Of a DNA stretch of 49,525 bases, positions 15,532-24,093 are shown piece after piece. Position 1 is the stretch's first letter, and each line of letters starts with the position of its first letter. The position numbers and the translations under genes were made by a program. The notes beneath the pieces were generated by a model. That model made no database searches, was not told where the DNA came from, and saw only the letters and a program-made list of their open reading frames with translations. The DNA comes from Verrucomicrobiota bacterium (GTDB lineage Bacteria; Verrucomicrobiota; Verrucomicrobiia; Chthoniobacterales; Terrimicrobiaceae), in NCBI GenBank assembly GCA_026398275.1, contig JAPLTF010000029.1, positions 1 to 49,525 on the forward strand, read 5' to 3'.

Positions 15532-17789
15532 AAACCCTGCACCTCCGGATCCGCGCCTCGGCCGGCACCGGAAAAACCTTCCGGCTGACCGACCGGATTG
15601 TCGAGCTCCTGCTTCTCGGGGCGGACCCGGGAAAGATCATCGCGCTCACGTTCACGCGAAAAGCGGCGGGGGAATTTCTTGTGAAAACCCTGCGAAAGTT
15701 GGCCGACCTCTCTTCAAGCGCGGATCAGGTCGCGGCATTCTGCGAGCGCCGCGGGATCTCCGCCAAGCTCGCCCCGAAGGATTTTCTTCCGCTCCTGCGG
15801 AAGCTGGCCGATGCGCTGGATCACATCGAATTCGGAACGCTCGACAGCTTTTTTTACCGCATCGTCTCCGCCTTCGGAGCGGCGCTGGGCCTTGGCGCAT
15901 CACCCAGGCTGCTCGACGAAACCTCTGCCGCGCGTTCTGAACGGGAGATTCTGCAGCACGTGGCGGACGGGCTCTCACCGCTGGACCTTGTCGCCGAGCT
16001 CATCCGCGGTCCCGCCCGCGCGAAGCTTAATCCCCTCGCTCCGGATTTTGATCTTCTCGAACGGATCGAGTCGCTTTACGCGCTCCACCCCGGCGCTGCG
16101 GCCTGGGGAGATGAGCGCGCGATCTGGGGGCCGGGCGGATGCCCGTGGAAAATGTTTGCGGCCCCGGAAGATACGTCCGAATGCACGGAGAGAATCGCCG
16201 AAGCGATCGCCCAGCTGAATGCGATGCGCCCGGGATTCGGCAAGCTGGGAACTATTGCGGAGCAACTGTTGAGCGAGGCTGAAAACCTCCGCGCCGGAAA
16301 TCCTGTAACCGTCGAATACCGGAAAAAAGGGATCGCACTGACCACACACGAACGCACGCTCGCCCTGCAATCCGTCGGGGCCTGCCTGTGGAGAATCCTT
16401 GCCCCGCGCCTGATCCAATCGCGGCGCTGGCTGCAGATGGCGGAGGCACTGCGCGCTGCGCGCGACCTCCGCCTCGTCAACGAGGGAACGCTCCGATTTG
16501 CGGATCTGCCGGTTCTCCTCTCGCGGATCACGGACTCCGGAATCGGGCCCGGTGAACTGCAGTTCCGCCTCGACGGATGGTTCGACCACTGGCTGCTCGA
16601 CGAGTTCCAGGATACGAGCCGGATCCAATGGCGGGCGATCCAGCCATTGCTCGACGAGGTTCTCCAGGACGCCTCGGGAGTGAGGTCGTTTTTTTACGTC
16701 GGAGATGTGAAGCAGTCGATCTACGGATTCCGCGACGGAGACCCGACGCTTTTCGGAGAAATATTCGACCACTACACCCGGCATGCACCCGGCCACATCG
16801 GGGAGGAATCGCTCGGGGAATCGCGACGGTCGTCGAAGGAGGTCATCAGTCTCGTCGGCCGCACGTTCGACCCGGATTCACTCGCGGCCGCCGGGATTCC
16901 GGCTCCGGTCGTCGAACGCTGGCGGCAGGCCTGGACGGAACACACCGCCCACGAGAGCAATCCTGCGCCGGGATTTGTGCATCAGATCGTCTGCGACGAG
17001 GAGGACTGCTGGAACCGGATCGCGGAGATCGTCCGCTCCTCGGAGATCCTCCGCCGCCCGGCGCTCACGATCGCCGTGCTGGTCAGGACGAACGATCACG
17101 CCCGCGAGGCGGTCGGCGAACTCGGCCGGCTTGGGATTCCCGCGACCACCGAATCCAACCCGCTCATCGCGACCGATAACCCGCATGGCATCGCCATCCT
17201 CATGGCCGCGCGCCAGGTGGCCGATCCGGCGGATGACTTTGCTCGCCAGGCGCTCGCACAGTTTTCCGTTTTCAGTGATGCGGATTTCGGCGAGGAGGCG
17301 CTTCAACTTTTCCACCTCCAGGGCGCACGGGGGATGGTGCATGCGTGGCTGAAAAAACTTCCCGTCACCCCGCGCCACGCGGCACTGCGCAGAGCGGCCC
17401 GGGAGTTTGATGACAACGTGCAGGGCTCGCCGCGCGAATTCGCGGAGTTCCTGGCCGGGTATGCCGACCCGACATCCGCGCGTCCGGGCACCGTGCAGAT
17501 CATGACGATCCACAAATCCAAGGGGCTGGAATTTGACCTGGTCTTTCTACCGCTGAAAAAGGACACCCGGATGGACAAGCGCCACTCCGACTCGCCGTAT
17601 TGCCCGGATGGCGAGGCGGCCTGGATCCTCCAGCTCCCTTCAGAAAATCTCTGCGCGGCGGATCCTGTCCTGCGGGCCGCCGGGGAACACCTCCGCGAGG
17701 CCGCCGCGTTCGACAGCCTCTGCGGACTTTACGTGGCGGAGACCCGCGCCAAGCGGGCGCTGGTGGTCCTCAGCCAGCCGGCGAAATAG
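15528..17789 (+). CDS. UvrD/Rep-family helicase, AddA-like, without a nuclease domain
   Basis: This is a superfamily 1A DNA helicase of 753 residues. Walker A is SAGTGKTF (11-18), motif Ia is ALTFTRKAAGEF, motif II is LLDEFQDT (about 356), motif III is GDVKQSIYGFRDGD (about 391) and motif V is TIHKSKGLEFDLVFLP (about 659). The motif VI region is LYVAETRAKRAL (about 734). It should pump DNA ends with the AddB-like subunit encoded just upstream. AddA proteins usually exceed 1,000 residues and end in a PD-(D/E)XK nuclease domain, but this one stops about 10 residues after motif VI. A short downstream frame (SRDVIYGLYREIL) may be a decayed continuation. The helicase itself looks complete. Confidence 0.85.
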   Translation: MKTLHLRIRASAGTGKTFRLTDRIVELLLLGADPGKIIALTFTRKAAGEFLVKTLRKLADLSSSADQVAAFCERRGISAKLAPKDFLPLLRKLADALDHIEFGTLDSFFYRIVSAFGAALGLGASPRLLDETSAARSEREILQHVADGLSPLDLVAELIRGPARAKLNPLAPDFDLLERIESLYALHPGAAAWGDERAIWGPGGCPWKMFAAPEDTSECTERIAEAIAQLNAMRPGFGKLGTIAEQLLSEAENLRAGNPVTVEYRKKGIALTTHERTLALQSVGACLWRILAPRLIQSRRWLQMAEALRAARDLRLVNEGTLRFADLPVLLSRITDSGIGPGELQFRLDGWFDHWLLDEFQDTSRIQWRAIQPLLDEVLQDASGVRSFFYVGDVKQSIYGFRDGDPTLFGEIFDHYTRHAPGHIGEESLGESRRSSKEVISLVGRTFDPDSLAAAGIPAPVVERWRQAWTEHTAHESNPAPGFVHQIVCDEEDCWNRIAEIVRSSEILRRPALTIAVLVRTNDHAREAVGELGRLGIPATTESNPLIATDNPHGIAILMAARQVADPADDFARQALAQFSVFSDADFGEEALQLFHLQGARGMVHAWLKKLPVTPRHAALRRAAREFDDNVQGSPREFAEFLAGYADPTSARPGTVQIMTIHKSKGLEFDLVFLPLKKDTRMDKRHSDSPYCPDGEAAWILQLPSENLCAADPVLRAAGEHLREAAAFDSLCGLYVAETRAKRALVVLSQPAK

Positions 17790-17896
17790 CCGCGACGTCA
17801 TCTACGGGCTCTACCGGGAGATTCTGTCGCTGAAATCCCCCCGCTGAAAAACAAGAGCCCTCGTCGGGACGCCTGGAGACATTTTTGGGCGTGATC

Positions 17897-17954
17897 GGGA
17901 CGACCGCCGTGTCGTCCGTGGATGAAGACAGACCGGATAGCGCCGGTCCCTCCA
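17897..17954 (-). repeat. REP-like palindromic repeat, family B copy 1
   Basis: About 58 bp with ends GGGACGACCG and CGGTCCCTCC, containing a dyad around GTCGTCCGTGGATGAAG. Its reverse complement matches 41327-41388 almost base for base (for example CATCCACGGACGACAC is shared exactly). It lies between the convergent helicase and glyS genes and may act as a terminator-like structure. Confidence 0.75.
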
Positions 17955-17970
17955 AACTTCAGGAAACGCC

Positions 17971-19332
17971 CTACGCGATCCGTTCGAGGAGGAAGGGCTT
18001 GAGGTCGGCGATGGCGACACGTTCCTGCTGCATGGAATCGCGGTGGCGCAGCGTGACTGTCCCCTCTTTTTCCGGGCCGTTTTCGCCAACGGTGTCGAAG
18101 TCGACCGTGATGCAAAACGGGGTGCCGGCCTCATCCTGGCGGCGGTAGCGGCGGCCGATCGCGCCGGATTCGTCGTAGAATACGTTCATGTCGCCGCGGA
18201 GCGCCTGGACGATCGCGCGGGACGCCTCGACGAGGGCGGGCTTGTTTTTCATGAGCGGGAAGACGCCGCATTTGATCGGGGCCATGCGCGGGTGGAAGCG
18301 CATGACGTTGCGGGCCTCGGATTTCCCGTTGTCGTCGGTGACGGTCTCCTCGGCGTAGGCCTCGCAGAGGAGGGCAAGGACGGTGCGGTCGGCACCGGCG
18401 CTCGGCTCGACGACGTGGGGAACGAAGCGTTCCTTGGTCGCCTCGTCGAAGTAGTCGAGCGGCTTGCCGCTGTGCTCGATGTGCTTCGAGAGGTCGTAGT
18501 CGGTCCGGTAGGCGATGCCTTCGAGCTCGCTAATGCCGAACGGAAACTCGTATTCGAGGTCGTAGGTCTTTTTGGAATAGAACGCGCGGTCGCCGTCCGG
18601 GATGTCGTTGATGTGGATCTTCGAGCGGGGGATCCCGATGTCCTCATAAAATTTCAGCCGCTGTTCGAGCCAGTAGTCGGTCAGTTTGAGGCCGTCCTCC
18701 GGGCGGCAGAAGTATTCGATTTCCATCTGCTCGAATTCGCGCGATCGGAAGATGTAGTTGCGGGGGTTAATCTCGTTGCGGAATGCCTTGCCGATCTGGG
18801 CGATCCCGAACGGGAGCTTCTGGCGCGAGGTGTCGAGGACATTGCGGAACTGGACGAACATCGCCTGCGCGGTCTCGGGGCGGAGGTAGACCATGTTGTC
18901 GTCGCTCTCGACCGGACCGGCGTAGCTCTTGAACATGAGGTTGAAGGCGCGCGGCTCGGTGAGGTCGCGGCTGCCGCAGTTCGGGCAGTATTTCGCGCCA
19001 TCCTTCTCCGGCAGCTGGTCCGCGCGGTGGCGGGCCTTGCAGGCGCGGCAATCGACCATGGGGTCGGAGAACGTCTCCTCGTGGCCGGACGCCTTCCAGA
19101 CCGCGCGGTTCATGATGATCGCACCGTCCATCCCCTCCATGTCGTCGCGCTCGCGGACGTTTCGCTTCCACCAGAAGTCCTTGAGGTTCCGCTTCAGCTC
19201 GACCCCGAGCGGACCGTAGTCCCAGAATCCGTTCAGCCCGCCGTAGATTTCGGAGGATTGAAAAATAAATCCGCGCCTCTTGCAGAGGCTCACAATTTTT
19301 TCCATGCGCAGGGAAGACTCGTCTTTGGCCAT
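17971..19332 (-). CDS. glyS: glycyl-tRNA synthetase, single-chain class II type
   Basis: Charges tRNA-Gly with glycine. The 453-residue alpha2-type enzyme (not the alpha/beta GlyQ+GlyS pair) starts with the family SLCKRRGFIFQSSEIYGG and WDYGPLGVELK. It has zinc-type cysteines in CRACKARH...KYCPNCGSRDL and class II motif 2 (GIAQIGKAFRNEINPRN). The C-terminal anticodon-binding domain ends RHRDSMQQERVAIADL. Length is normal for bacteria carrying this form, which include many non-proteobacterial phyla. It is separated by 59 bp from the M50 protease gene on the same strand. Confidence 0.96.
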   Translation of the reverse strand: MAKDESSLRMEKIVSLCKRRGFIFQSSEIYGGLNGFWDYGPLGVELKRNLKDFWWKRNVRERDDMEGMDGAIIMNRAVWKASGHEETFSDPMVDCRACKARHRADQLPEKDGAKYCPNCGSRDLTEPRAFNLMFKSYAGPVESDDNMVYLRPETAQAMFVQFRNVLDTSRQKLPFGIAQIGKAFRNEINPRNYIFRSREFEQMEIEYFCRPEDGLKLTDYWLEQRLKFYEDIGIPRSKIHINDIPDGDRAFYSKKTYDLEYEFPFGISELEGIAYRTDYDLSKHIEHSGKPLDYFDEATKERFVPHVVEPSAGADRTVLALLCEAYAEETVTDDNGKSEARNVMRFHPRMAPIKCGVFPLMKNKPALVEASRAIVQALRGDMNVFYDESGAIGRRYRRQDEAGTPFCITVDFDTVGENGPEKEGTVTLRHRDSMQQERVAIADLKPFLLERIA

Positions 19333-19391
19333 AATGAGAACCGCCCATCAAACCCGACCGCCGCCGGATCGTCAACGCAGCAGTCGCGTGC

Positions 19392-20420
19392 TCAACCCTG
19401 GACGGCCAGCAGGCCCACAATCTGGCCGGATGGATTTTCCACAACAACAGGAACGCGCGGAGGGATGGTCGCCATGGCGGCTGTGAGGAGGGCATTGCCT
19501 TGGATCCGGGCGACCGGCTGGGCCAGGTCGTCCGCCGGATGGCCGCCGAAGCCGTCGGCCATGGCCTTTTCCAGCGATTGGACGCTGACGATTCCGATGG
19601 CGCGGAGCTGGTGGTCGACGATAGGAAAAACCCCCTGCCGGCTCGCCTTGGCCAGCGCCAGCGCATGGGCGATCGGGGTTTCTGTCGGAATCGAGGAGTA
19701 GCCGGAAAACATCACGTCCGAAACCCTGCGACTGCCTCCCCCGGAGCGGAAGCGCGCGTAGGCAAGCTCCTGCTGGGCACCGGCAAAGACAAAAAAAGCA
19801 ATGAAGAGCAGCATTGTCGGACCCCCGGAGAAGCTCCACACCGCGAAACCCACAGCCAGCACCTGGCCGACGCGGGCCGCAATTAGGGTGGCCTTGGTAT
19901 GATCCATCACCATTGCGAGCAGAGCGCGCAGGACGCGGCCCCCATCCATTGGGAAAGCGGGAATGGCATTGAATGCCACCAGCATGACATTCATCGCCAG
20001 CAGGCTCTCCAGCAGGCCGCCTTGATCGAGCTCGGTGATATCCGACATCCGGACTTTTGTGGCCAGGAACGCGAGGAGCCCGAGGGCGATCACCACGTTC
20101 ACCGCAGGCCCGGCGATCGCGACTACAAATTCCTGAACCGGCTTATCCGGCATGCGCTCCAGCCGGGCGACCCCCCCGATGGGCAGGAGCGTGATGTCCG
20201 GGGTGCGGATCCCGTAGAGCCTCGCCGCAAAGGCATGGCCGAACTCATGGAGAAGCACGCAGAGAAAAAGAAGCAGCGTGAATCCGACCCCCTCCACCGC
20301 GCCAGCAAGCCCGCCCTGGCGCCAGTAAATCGCTCCAAAATACGCCAGAACCAGCAGGAATGTGACGTGGATTTTGACGTCAATTCCCGCCACCCGGGCG
20401 ACTTTATATGACCAGCGCAT
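19392..20420 (-). CDS. site-2 protease family M50 metalloprotease with CBS domains
   Basis: This is an intramembrane zinc protease of 342 residues. HEFGH at 58-62 supplies two zinc His and the catalytic Glu. NAIPAFPMDGGR at 151-162 supplies the third ligand Asp159. About five to six membrane segments span residues 15-215. The C-terminal part (about 222-342) carries two CBS motifs (SDVMFSGYSSIPTETPIAHAL... and a second, shorter one) that may sense adenosine nucleotides. The substrate is unknown. It is divergent from serA across a 105-bp promoter region. Confidence 0.92.
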   Translation of the reverse strand: MRWSYKVARVAGIDVKIHVTFLLVLAYFGAIYWRQGGLAGAVEGVGFTLLLFLCVLLHEFGHAFAARLYGIRTPDITLLPIGGVARLERMPDKPVQEFVVAIAGPAVNVVIALGLLAFLATKVRMSDITELDQGGLLESLLAMNVMLVAFNAIPAFPMDGGRVLRALLAMVMDHTKATLIAARVGQVLAVGFAVWSFSGGPTMLLFIAFFVFAGAQQELAYARFRSGGGSRRVSDVMFSGYSSIPTETPIAHALALAKASRQGVFPIVDHQLRAIGIVSVQSLEKAMADGFGGHPADDLAQPVARIQGNALLTAAMATIPPRVPVVVENPSGQIVGLLAVQG

Positions 20421-20525
20421 AAAAATTTGGTTTTCCGTGGGAGCGGTTTGGCATTATCACACGCTTTCGCGCAGGACTGCCGCAACCGTCCGTCCAACAG
20501 ATAATTCAGAATTCTAAAAAAGAAA

Positions 20526-22124
20526 ATGCCATTACCAAAAGTGCTCGTAGCTGATCCGATCTCCCAACGTGGCGTCGAAGAACTCGCCGCCGGCGGCTCC
20601 CTAGAAGTTGTCGTGAACACCGGGCTCAAGGAAGCCGAACTCATCGCGATCATCCCGAAATTCTCGGCCCTCGTCGTCCGCAGCCAGACGAAGGTGACCG
20701 CCGCCGTGCTCGACGCCGCGAAAAAGTTGAAGGTCGTCGGCCGCGCCGGTGTCGGGGTGGACAATGTGGATGTGGACGCCGCGACCCGCCACGGGGTCAT
20801 CGTGATGAACACGCCGGGCGGCAATACGATCTCGACTGCCGAGCATGCGTTTTCGCTCCTCATGAGCATCGCCCGCAGCATCCCACAGGCGGATGCCAGC
20901 GTGAAGGCCGGCAAGTGGGACCGCAAAAAGTATGAGGGCGTCGAGCTTTACAACAAGACGCTCGGCATCCTGGGAATGGGCCGGATCGGCACCGAGCTCG
21001 CCCGCCGCGCGATCGCCTTCGGCATGCGCGTCGTCGCCTACGATCCGTATCTCTCGGTCAGCCGCGCCCGCAGCCTTCAGGTCGAGCTCGTGGAAGACCT
21101 CGATGCGCTCGTGCCACAGGCGGATTTTATCACGATGCACATGCCGCTCACTGACGAGACCCGCCACATGCTCGACGCCCGCCGGCTGGCGCTCTGCAAA
21201 AAAGGCGTGCGGATCGTGAACTGCGCACGCGGCGGACTCATCGACGAGGCCGCGCTCGGCGAAGCCCTCAAATCCGGCCATGTGGCCGCCGCAGCCCTTG
21301 ACGTTTACGAGGTCGAGCCTCCTCCGGCTGAGTTCGCGCTGCGTTCGCTCCCGAACATCGTCTTCACTCCGCACCTCGGCGCCAGCACGGCCGAAGCCCA
21401 GGAAAACGTGGGCATCGAAATCGCGCAGGCGATCCGTGCCGCCCTCCTCGAAGGGGAGATCCGCAACGCCGTCAACATGCCGAGCATCGACGCCAAGACC
21501 GCGGCCGTCGTGAAGCCGTACCTCACGCTCGGAGACAAACTCGGACGCTTCGCCGCCCAGCTCGCGCCAAAGCGCAACGACCGGATCGTCATCACCTATG
21601 GCGGAAAAGCCGTCGAGATGCCGACCGAGGCGATCAGCCGCGCGATCCTCACCGGGTTTTTGAAAAATGCCGGAGGCGAGGAGGTCAACAGCGTCAACGT
21701 CCGCACAATGGCCGTCACGCTCGGACTCAATGTCGAGGAGATCCGCTCGAGCGAGCAGACCGACTTCAACGAATGGCTCCACGTCGCCGTCTTCAGCGGA
21801 GAAAACAAGATCTCGATCGGCGGAACATTTTTCGGCGCGAAGAACGACCCCCGCATCGTCCGGGTCAACGGCCGCCCGGTCGAGGTCACGCCCTCCGGTG
21901 TCGTCCTGCTCCTCGAGAACAAGGACCGCCCCGGCATCGTCGGCCACATCGGAACCCTCCTCGGCAAGGAGAACATCAACATCGCCAGCATGAGCCTCTC
22001 CCGCACCGAACAGGGCGGCAGCGCACTCACCCTCCTCAACCTCGACAGCCTTCCGGACGCCGCCGTCCTCGCACGCCTCGCCGCCGACGACGACATCATC
22101 ACCGCCCAGGTCATCTCGCTGTAG
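20526..22124 (+). CDS. serA: D-3-phosphoglycerate dehydrogenase
   Basis: Catalyses the first step of serine synthesis, oxidising 3-phosphoglycerate with NAD+. The 532-residue type-1 enzyme has the Rossmann motif GILGMGRIG (147-155), catalytic Arg in NCARGGLID (232-240), Glu in the DVYEVEP region (259-265) and His in TPHLGAS (281-287). The intervening allosteric-substrate-binding domain and a C-terminal ACT domain (about 455-532, with NKDRPGIVGHIG) are both present, so feedback by serine is likely. The stop is 10 bp before the restriction gene, a different compositional region. Confidence 0.96.
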   Translation: MPLPKVLVADPISQRGVEELAAGGSLEVVVNTGLKEAELIAIIPKFSALVVRSQTKVTAAVLDAAKKLKVVGRAGVGVDNVDVDAATRHGVIVMNTPGGNTISTAEHAFSLLMSIARSIPQADASVKAGKWDRKKYEGVELYNKTLGILGMGRIGTELARRAIAFGMRVVAYDPYLSVSRARSLQVELVEDLDALVPQADFITMHMPLTDETRHMLDARRLALCKKGVRIVNCARGGLIDEAALGEALKSGHVAAAALDVYEVEPPPAEFALRSLPNIVFTPHLGASTAEAQENVGIEIAQAIRAALLEGEIRNAVNMPSIDAKTAAVVKPYLTLGDKLGRFAAQLAPKRNDRIVITYGGKAVEMPTEAISRAILTGFLKNAGGEEVNSVNVRTMAVTLGLNVEEIRSSEQTDFNEWLHVAVFSGENKISIGGTFFGAKNDPRIVRVNGRPVEVTPSGVVLLLENKDRPGIVGHIGTLLGKENINIASMSLSRTEQGGSALTLLNLDSLPDAAVLARLAADDDIITAQVISL

Positions 22125-22134
22125 AGAAATCACA

Positions 22135-22779
22135 ATGGTTGAAGTTCAAAGTCACGGATTCACATTTGAAAAGTGGGTTCGTGATGCCCTATTTGAGGGA
22201 TATACCGGCAATTACATGCAGAAATGGGACATCCCTCCGGAACTCAATCGCCACGAACTTATCCCTCCGGACTTACGGAACATCCCGGTATCGGTAAAGA
22301 CCGCAAAATATGGTTCGCCGATTGCTTTGGGCGATGTTCTCAGGCAGCGAAGCATTGACGAACCATTTCTGCTGATCGCTGGTTTCTGGAAACAACGCAC
22401 CCCTTCGGAAAAATGGTTCGAAGACATCGGATGGGTGAAATTTACTCCTGCCGTATGGGGCCCACTATGGGGAACACTGAGTCTGAGCCAAATCACCGAG
22501 ATTGATCGGATCGTGAAAAATCAAGAGGGACTCTATTCTGTCGTCCGAGCACAAGCCCAAGAGTGGAAAACCCGCGTGGCGTCCAGCTCAGGCAGCCGAA
22601 TTGTCGTCAATCCCAAAATTGATTCCAAGAAACAGAGACGCATCCAGTGTTCACTCCCTTTCCAAATATTTTGGAATGCTGTTGGACGAAATGCGCAGAT
22701 TCACGAAAGCCCTCTGTTATTCGGCATTCCTTTTGATAACCCTGTGATTTCGTCATCGCGGTCGTTTAGCCAAGGCTGA
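22135..22779 (+). CDS. probable type II restriction endonuclease of the R-M cassette
   Basis: The 214-residue protein is not confidently matched to a known family. It is called a restriction enzyme because it is paired, tail to tail with a 14-bp overlap, with a DNA methyltransferase and shares its lower GC (26 of 60 G+C in 22141-22200). A possible PD-(D/E)XK-like segment is PPDLRNIPVSVK followed by TAKYGSPIALGDVLRQR (about residues 43-72), though the usual acidic residue before x-K reads Ser. FLLIAGFWKQRTP follows as a likely core strand. Start ATG 22135 is the first in the frame. Function is inference from context. Confidence 0.5.
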   Translation: MVEVQSHGFTFEKWVRDALFEGYTGNYMQKWDIPPELNRHELIPPDLRNIPVSVKTAKYGSPIALGDVLRQRSIDEPFLLIAGFWKQRTPSEKWFEDIGWVKFTPAVWGPLWGTLSLSQITEIDRIVKNQEGLYSVVRAQAQEWKTRVASSSGSRIVVNPKIDSKKQRRIQCSLPFQIFWNAVGRNAQIHESPLLFGIPFDNPVISSSRSFSQG

Positions 22780-23830
22780 ATTCTGGGGAAGCAAGGATTC
22801 GCGCCATTCTCTTTTTTGTGATCTCGCAGTAGTCGGGGTTGAGTTCGATGCCAGTCCATTGTCTGCCCAGTTCCTCGGCGGCTGCCGCAGTGGTCCCACT
22901 TCCAAGAAACGGGTCGAGCACGGCATCTCCCTTCCGGCTGCTCGAGAGAATAAGTTGCTGGATGAGTGCGATGGGCTTTTGCGAGGGATGCCCGATCTTT
23001 TCCTTCGAGGAGCCTTTCAAAGAAGGGATACGCAGGATATTCGTAGCATACTTGCCTTTCCTGAGATGCAGCTCCCGAGCGTCCTTGTCTTTGTATCGCT
23101 TGTCCTTGAGATACGACTGGATTTTCTCCTCTTCATAAGGAAGCCGCACGGCATCCTTGTCAAAGTATGGCGTTGAATTAGCCGAATGACGGAGTGCAAG
23201 GACCATTTCGTATTGAGGCGTGAATGAATCGTAGCGTTCGTTGTATCCTACAGCCCTGTCCCAGACGATCATGTCGTGAAATTGCATCTCTTTCGCCAGC
23301 ATCGCGCAGGTGTGCAGCCAAACATGCTCCCTCTTCCCGAGCTGGCCGAAGACGTAGAGGAGGCCGTCGGGGCGAAGAACTCTTTTGCATTCGCGCACCC
23401 ATTTAAGAGTCCATTCCAGATAATCATCAGGCGATTTCCAAGTGTTGTCCCAACTTTCCTCCAATAGAACCTGGAAGTATGGCGGATCAGCGATGATCAG
23501 CTGGAACTTGCGGTCACCAAGTTTCGGGAGAACTTCCAGCGCGTCTCCAATAATGATTTCACCATTTCCAACCGTGGTTTTGTCCAAGTGCGACGTGTGA
23601 TACATAGGCGCATCTTCCATTACTATTGCGCGCGCGCAACCTTTTTCTGTCGGGCGGCCTTTATTTTTTCTTCCATGTCGAATAAAATGTGCAAGATCAG
23701 ATTCTTGAATGAGGTGGTCTCTTCCCCTTTTTTCCGCAGGAATTCGGCCATCTTTGATCAGCTTTCTGACTCTCGCCTTGCTGACCCCAAGATAAGTTGC
23801 AGCAGCCTCTGTCGTAAAATGGTCTCGCAT
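22766..23830 (-). CDS. site-specific DNA methyltransferase (N6-adenine or N4-cytosine) with N-terminal helix-turn-helix
   Basis: Transfers methyl from S-adenosylmethionine to DNA and should protect host sites from the neighbouring endonuclease. From ATG 23830 the product has about 354 residues. Residues 4-50 are an excisionase/MerR-like helix-turn-helix (FTTEAAATYLGVSKARVRKL), motif IV is DPPY (115-118) and motif I is DPFLGSGTT (about 306-314). The IV-then-I order marks the beta class, and DPPY favours adenine. The fused HTH may bind DNA or autoregulate the operon. A TTG two codons upstream (23836) is an alternative start. Lower GC than its neighbours and isolation from metabolic operons suggest horizontal acquisition. 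Confidence 0.88.
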   Translation of the reverse strand: MRDHFTTEAAATYLGVSKARVRKLIKDGRIPAEKRGRDHLIQESDLAHFIRHGRKNKGRPTEKGCARAIVMEDAPMYHTSHLDKTTVGNGEIIIGDALEVLPKLGDRKFQLIIADPPYFQVLLEESWDNTWKSPDDYLEWTLKWVRECKRVLRPDGLLYVFGQLGKREHVWLHTCAMLAKEMQFHDMIVWDRAVGYNERYDSFTPQYEMVLALRHSANSTPYFDKDAVRLPYEEEKIQSYLKDKRYKDKDARELHLRKGKYATNILRIPSLKGSSKEKIGHPSQKPIALIQQLILSSSRKGDAVLDPFLGSGTTAAAAEELGRQWTGIELNPDYCEITKKRMARILASPEFSLG

Positions 23831-23842
23831 GCGCAATGTTTA

Positions 23843-23934
23843 TTAACGGTCGCCCTTCTTGCCTGCAAGATCGAACTGATCCCACAAGCGCGGGACAAAC
23901 TCGAACCGGATCGTCGTCTTCCGGAAGCAGTGAT
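23843..23934 (-). pseudogene. possible C-terminal gene fragment upstream of the methyltransferase
   Basis: One frame gives about 30 protein-like residues (RKTTIRFEFVPRLWDQF then DLAGKKGDR) ending in a double stop TAATAA, about 12 nt before the methyltransferase ATG. An in-frame TGA lies immediately upstream and no start codon precedes the conserved-looking part. It is therefore at most a fragment, perhaps cut off when the R-M cassette or the neighbouring repeat arrived. It may be a chance frame. Confidence 0.2.
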
Positions 23935-23942
23935 CAGGTCAG

Positions 23943-24091
23943 GTGTGATGAAATGTGGGTGAGGTTGAAAGGTTCGTGCGCGGGTGGATCGCGACCTCCG
24001 GGCGCGATGGGAAGAAGTGGCGGCGAAACCGCGTAGGTGCAGGGTGCGAGTCAAAGCGCCCGATCCGCCGCCCCCACATTTGATCACACCC
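23943..24091 (-). mobile_element. MITE-like element, copy 2, with flanking 11-bp direct repeat
   Basis: A 149-bp non-coding element. Its ends GTGTGATGAAATGTGGG and CCCCACATTTGATCACAC are near-perfect inverted repeats. The 11-bp sequence GATCAGGTCAG stands directly on both sides (23932-23942 and 24092-24102), as expected for a target-site duplication. The right copy contains the stop codon of the GNAT gene, so insertion happened at that gene's 3' end without changing its protein. The interior shares GCCCGGAGGTC (reverse orientation) with copies 1 and 3. It encodes no transposase, so it would depend on one elsewhere. Confidence 0.8.
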
Positions 24092-24093
24092 GA

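Noticed and set aside
18043-19701. 552-codon plus-strand frame across glyS
   Set aside because: Val/Asp/Leu-rich shadow of glyS, which is complete on the minus strand.
20440-20480. Sigma54-like promoter before serA (TGGCATTATCACACGC)
   Set aside because: The GG and GC elements are 11 nt apart, not the required 10, and no enhancer site was seen.
20601-22133. 510-codon open frame antisense to serA
   Set aside because: Charged shadow of a high-GC gene. serA on the plus strand has all catalytic motifs.
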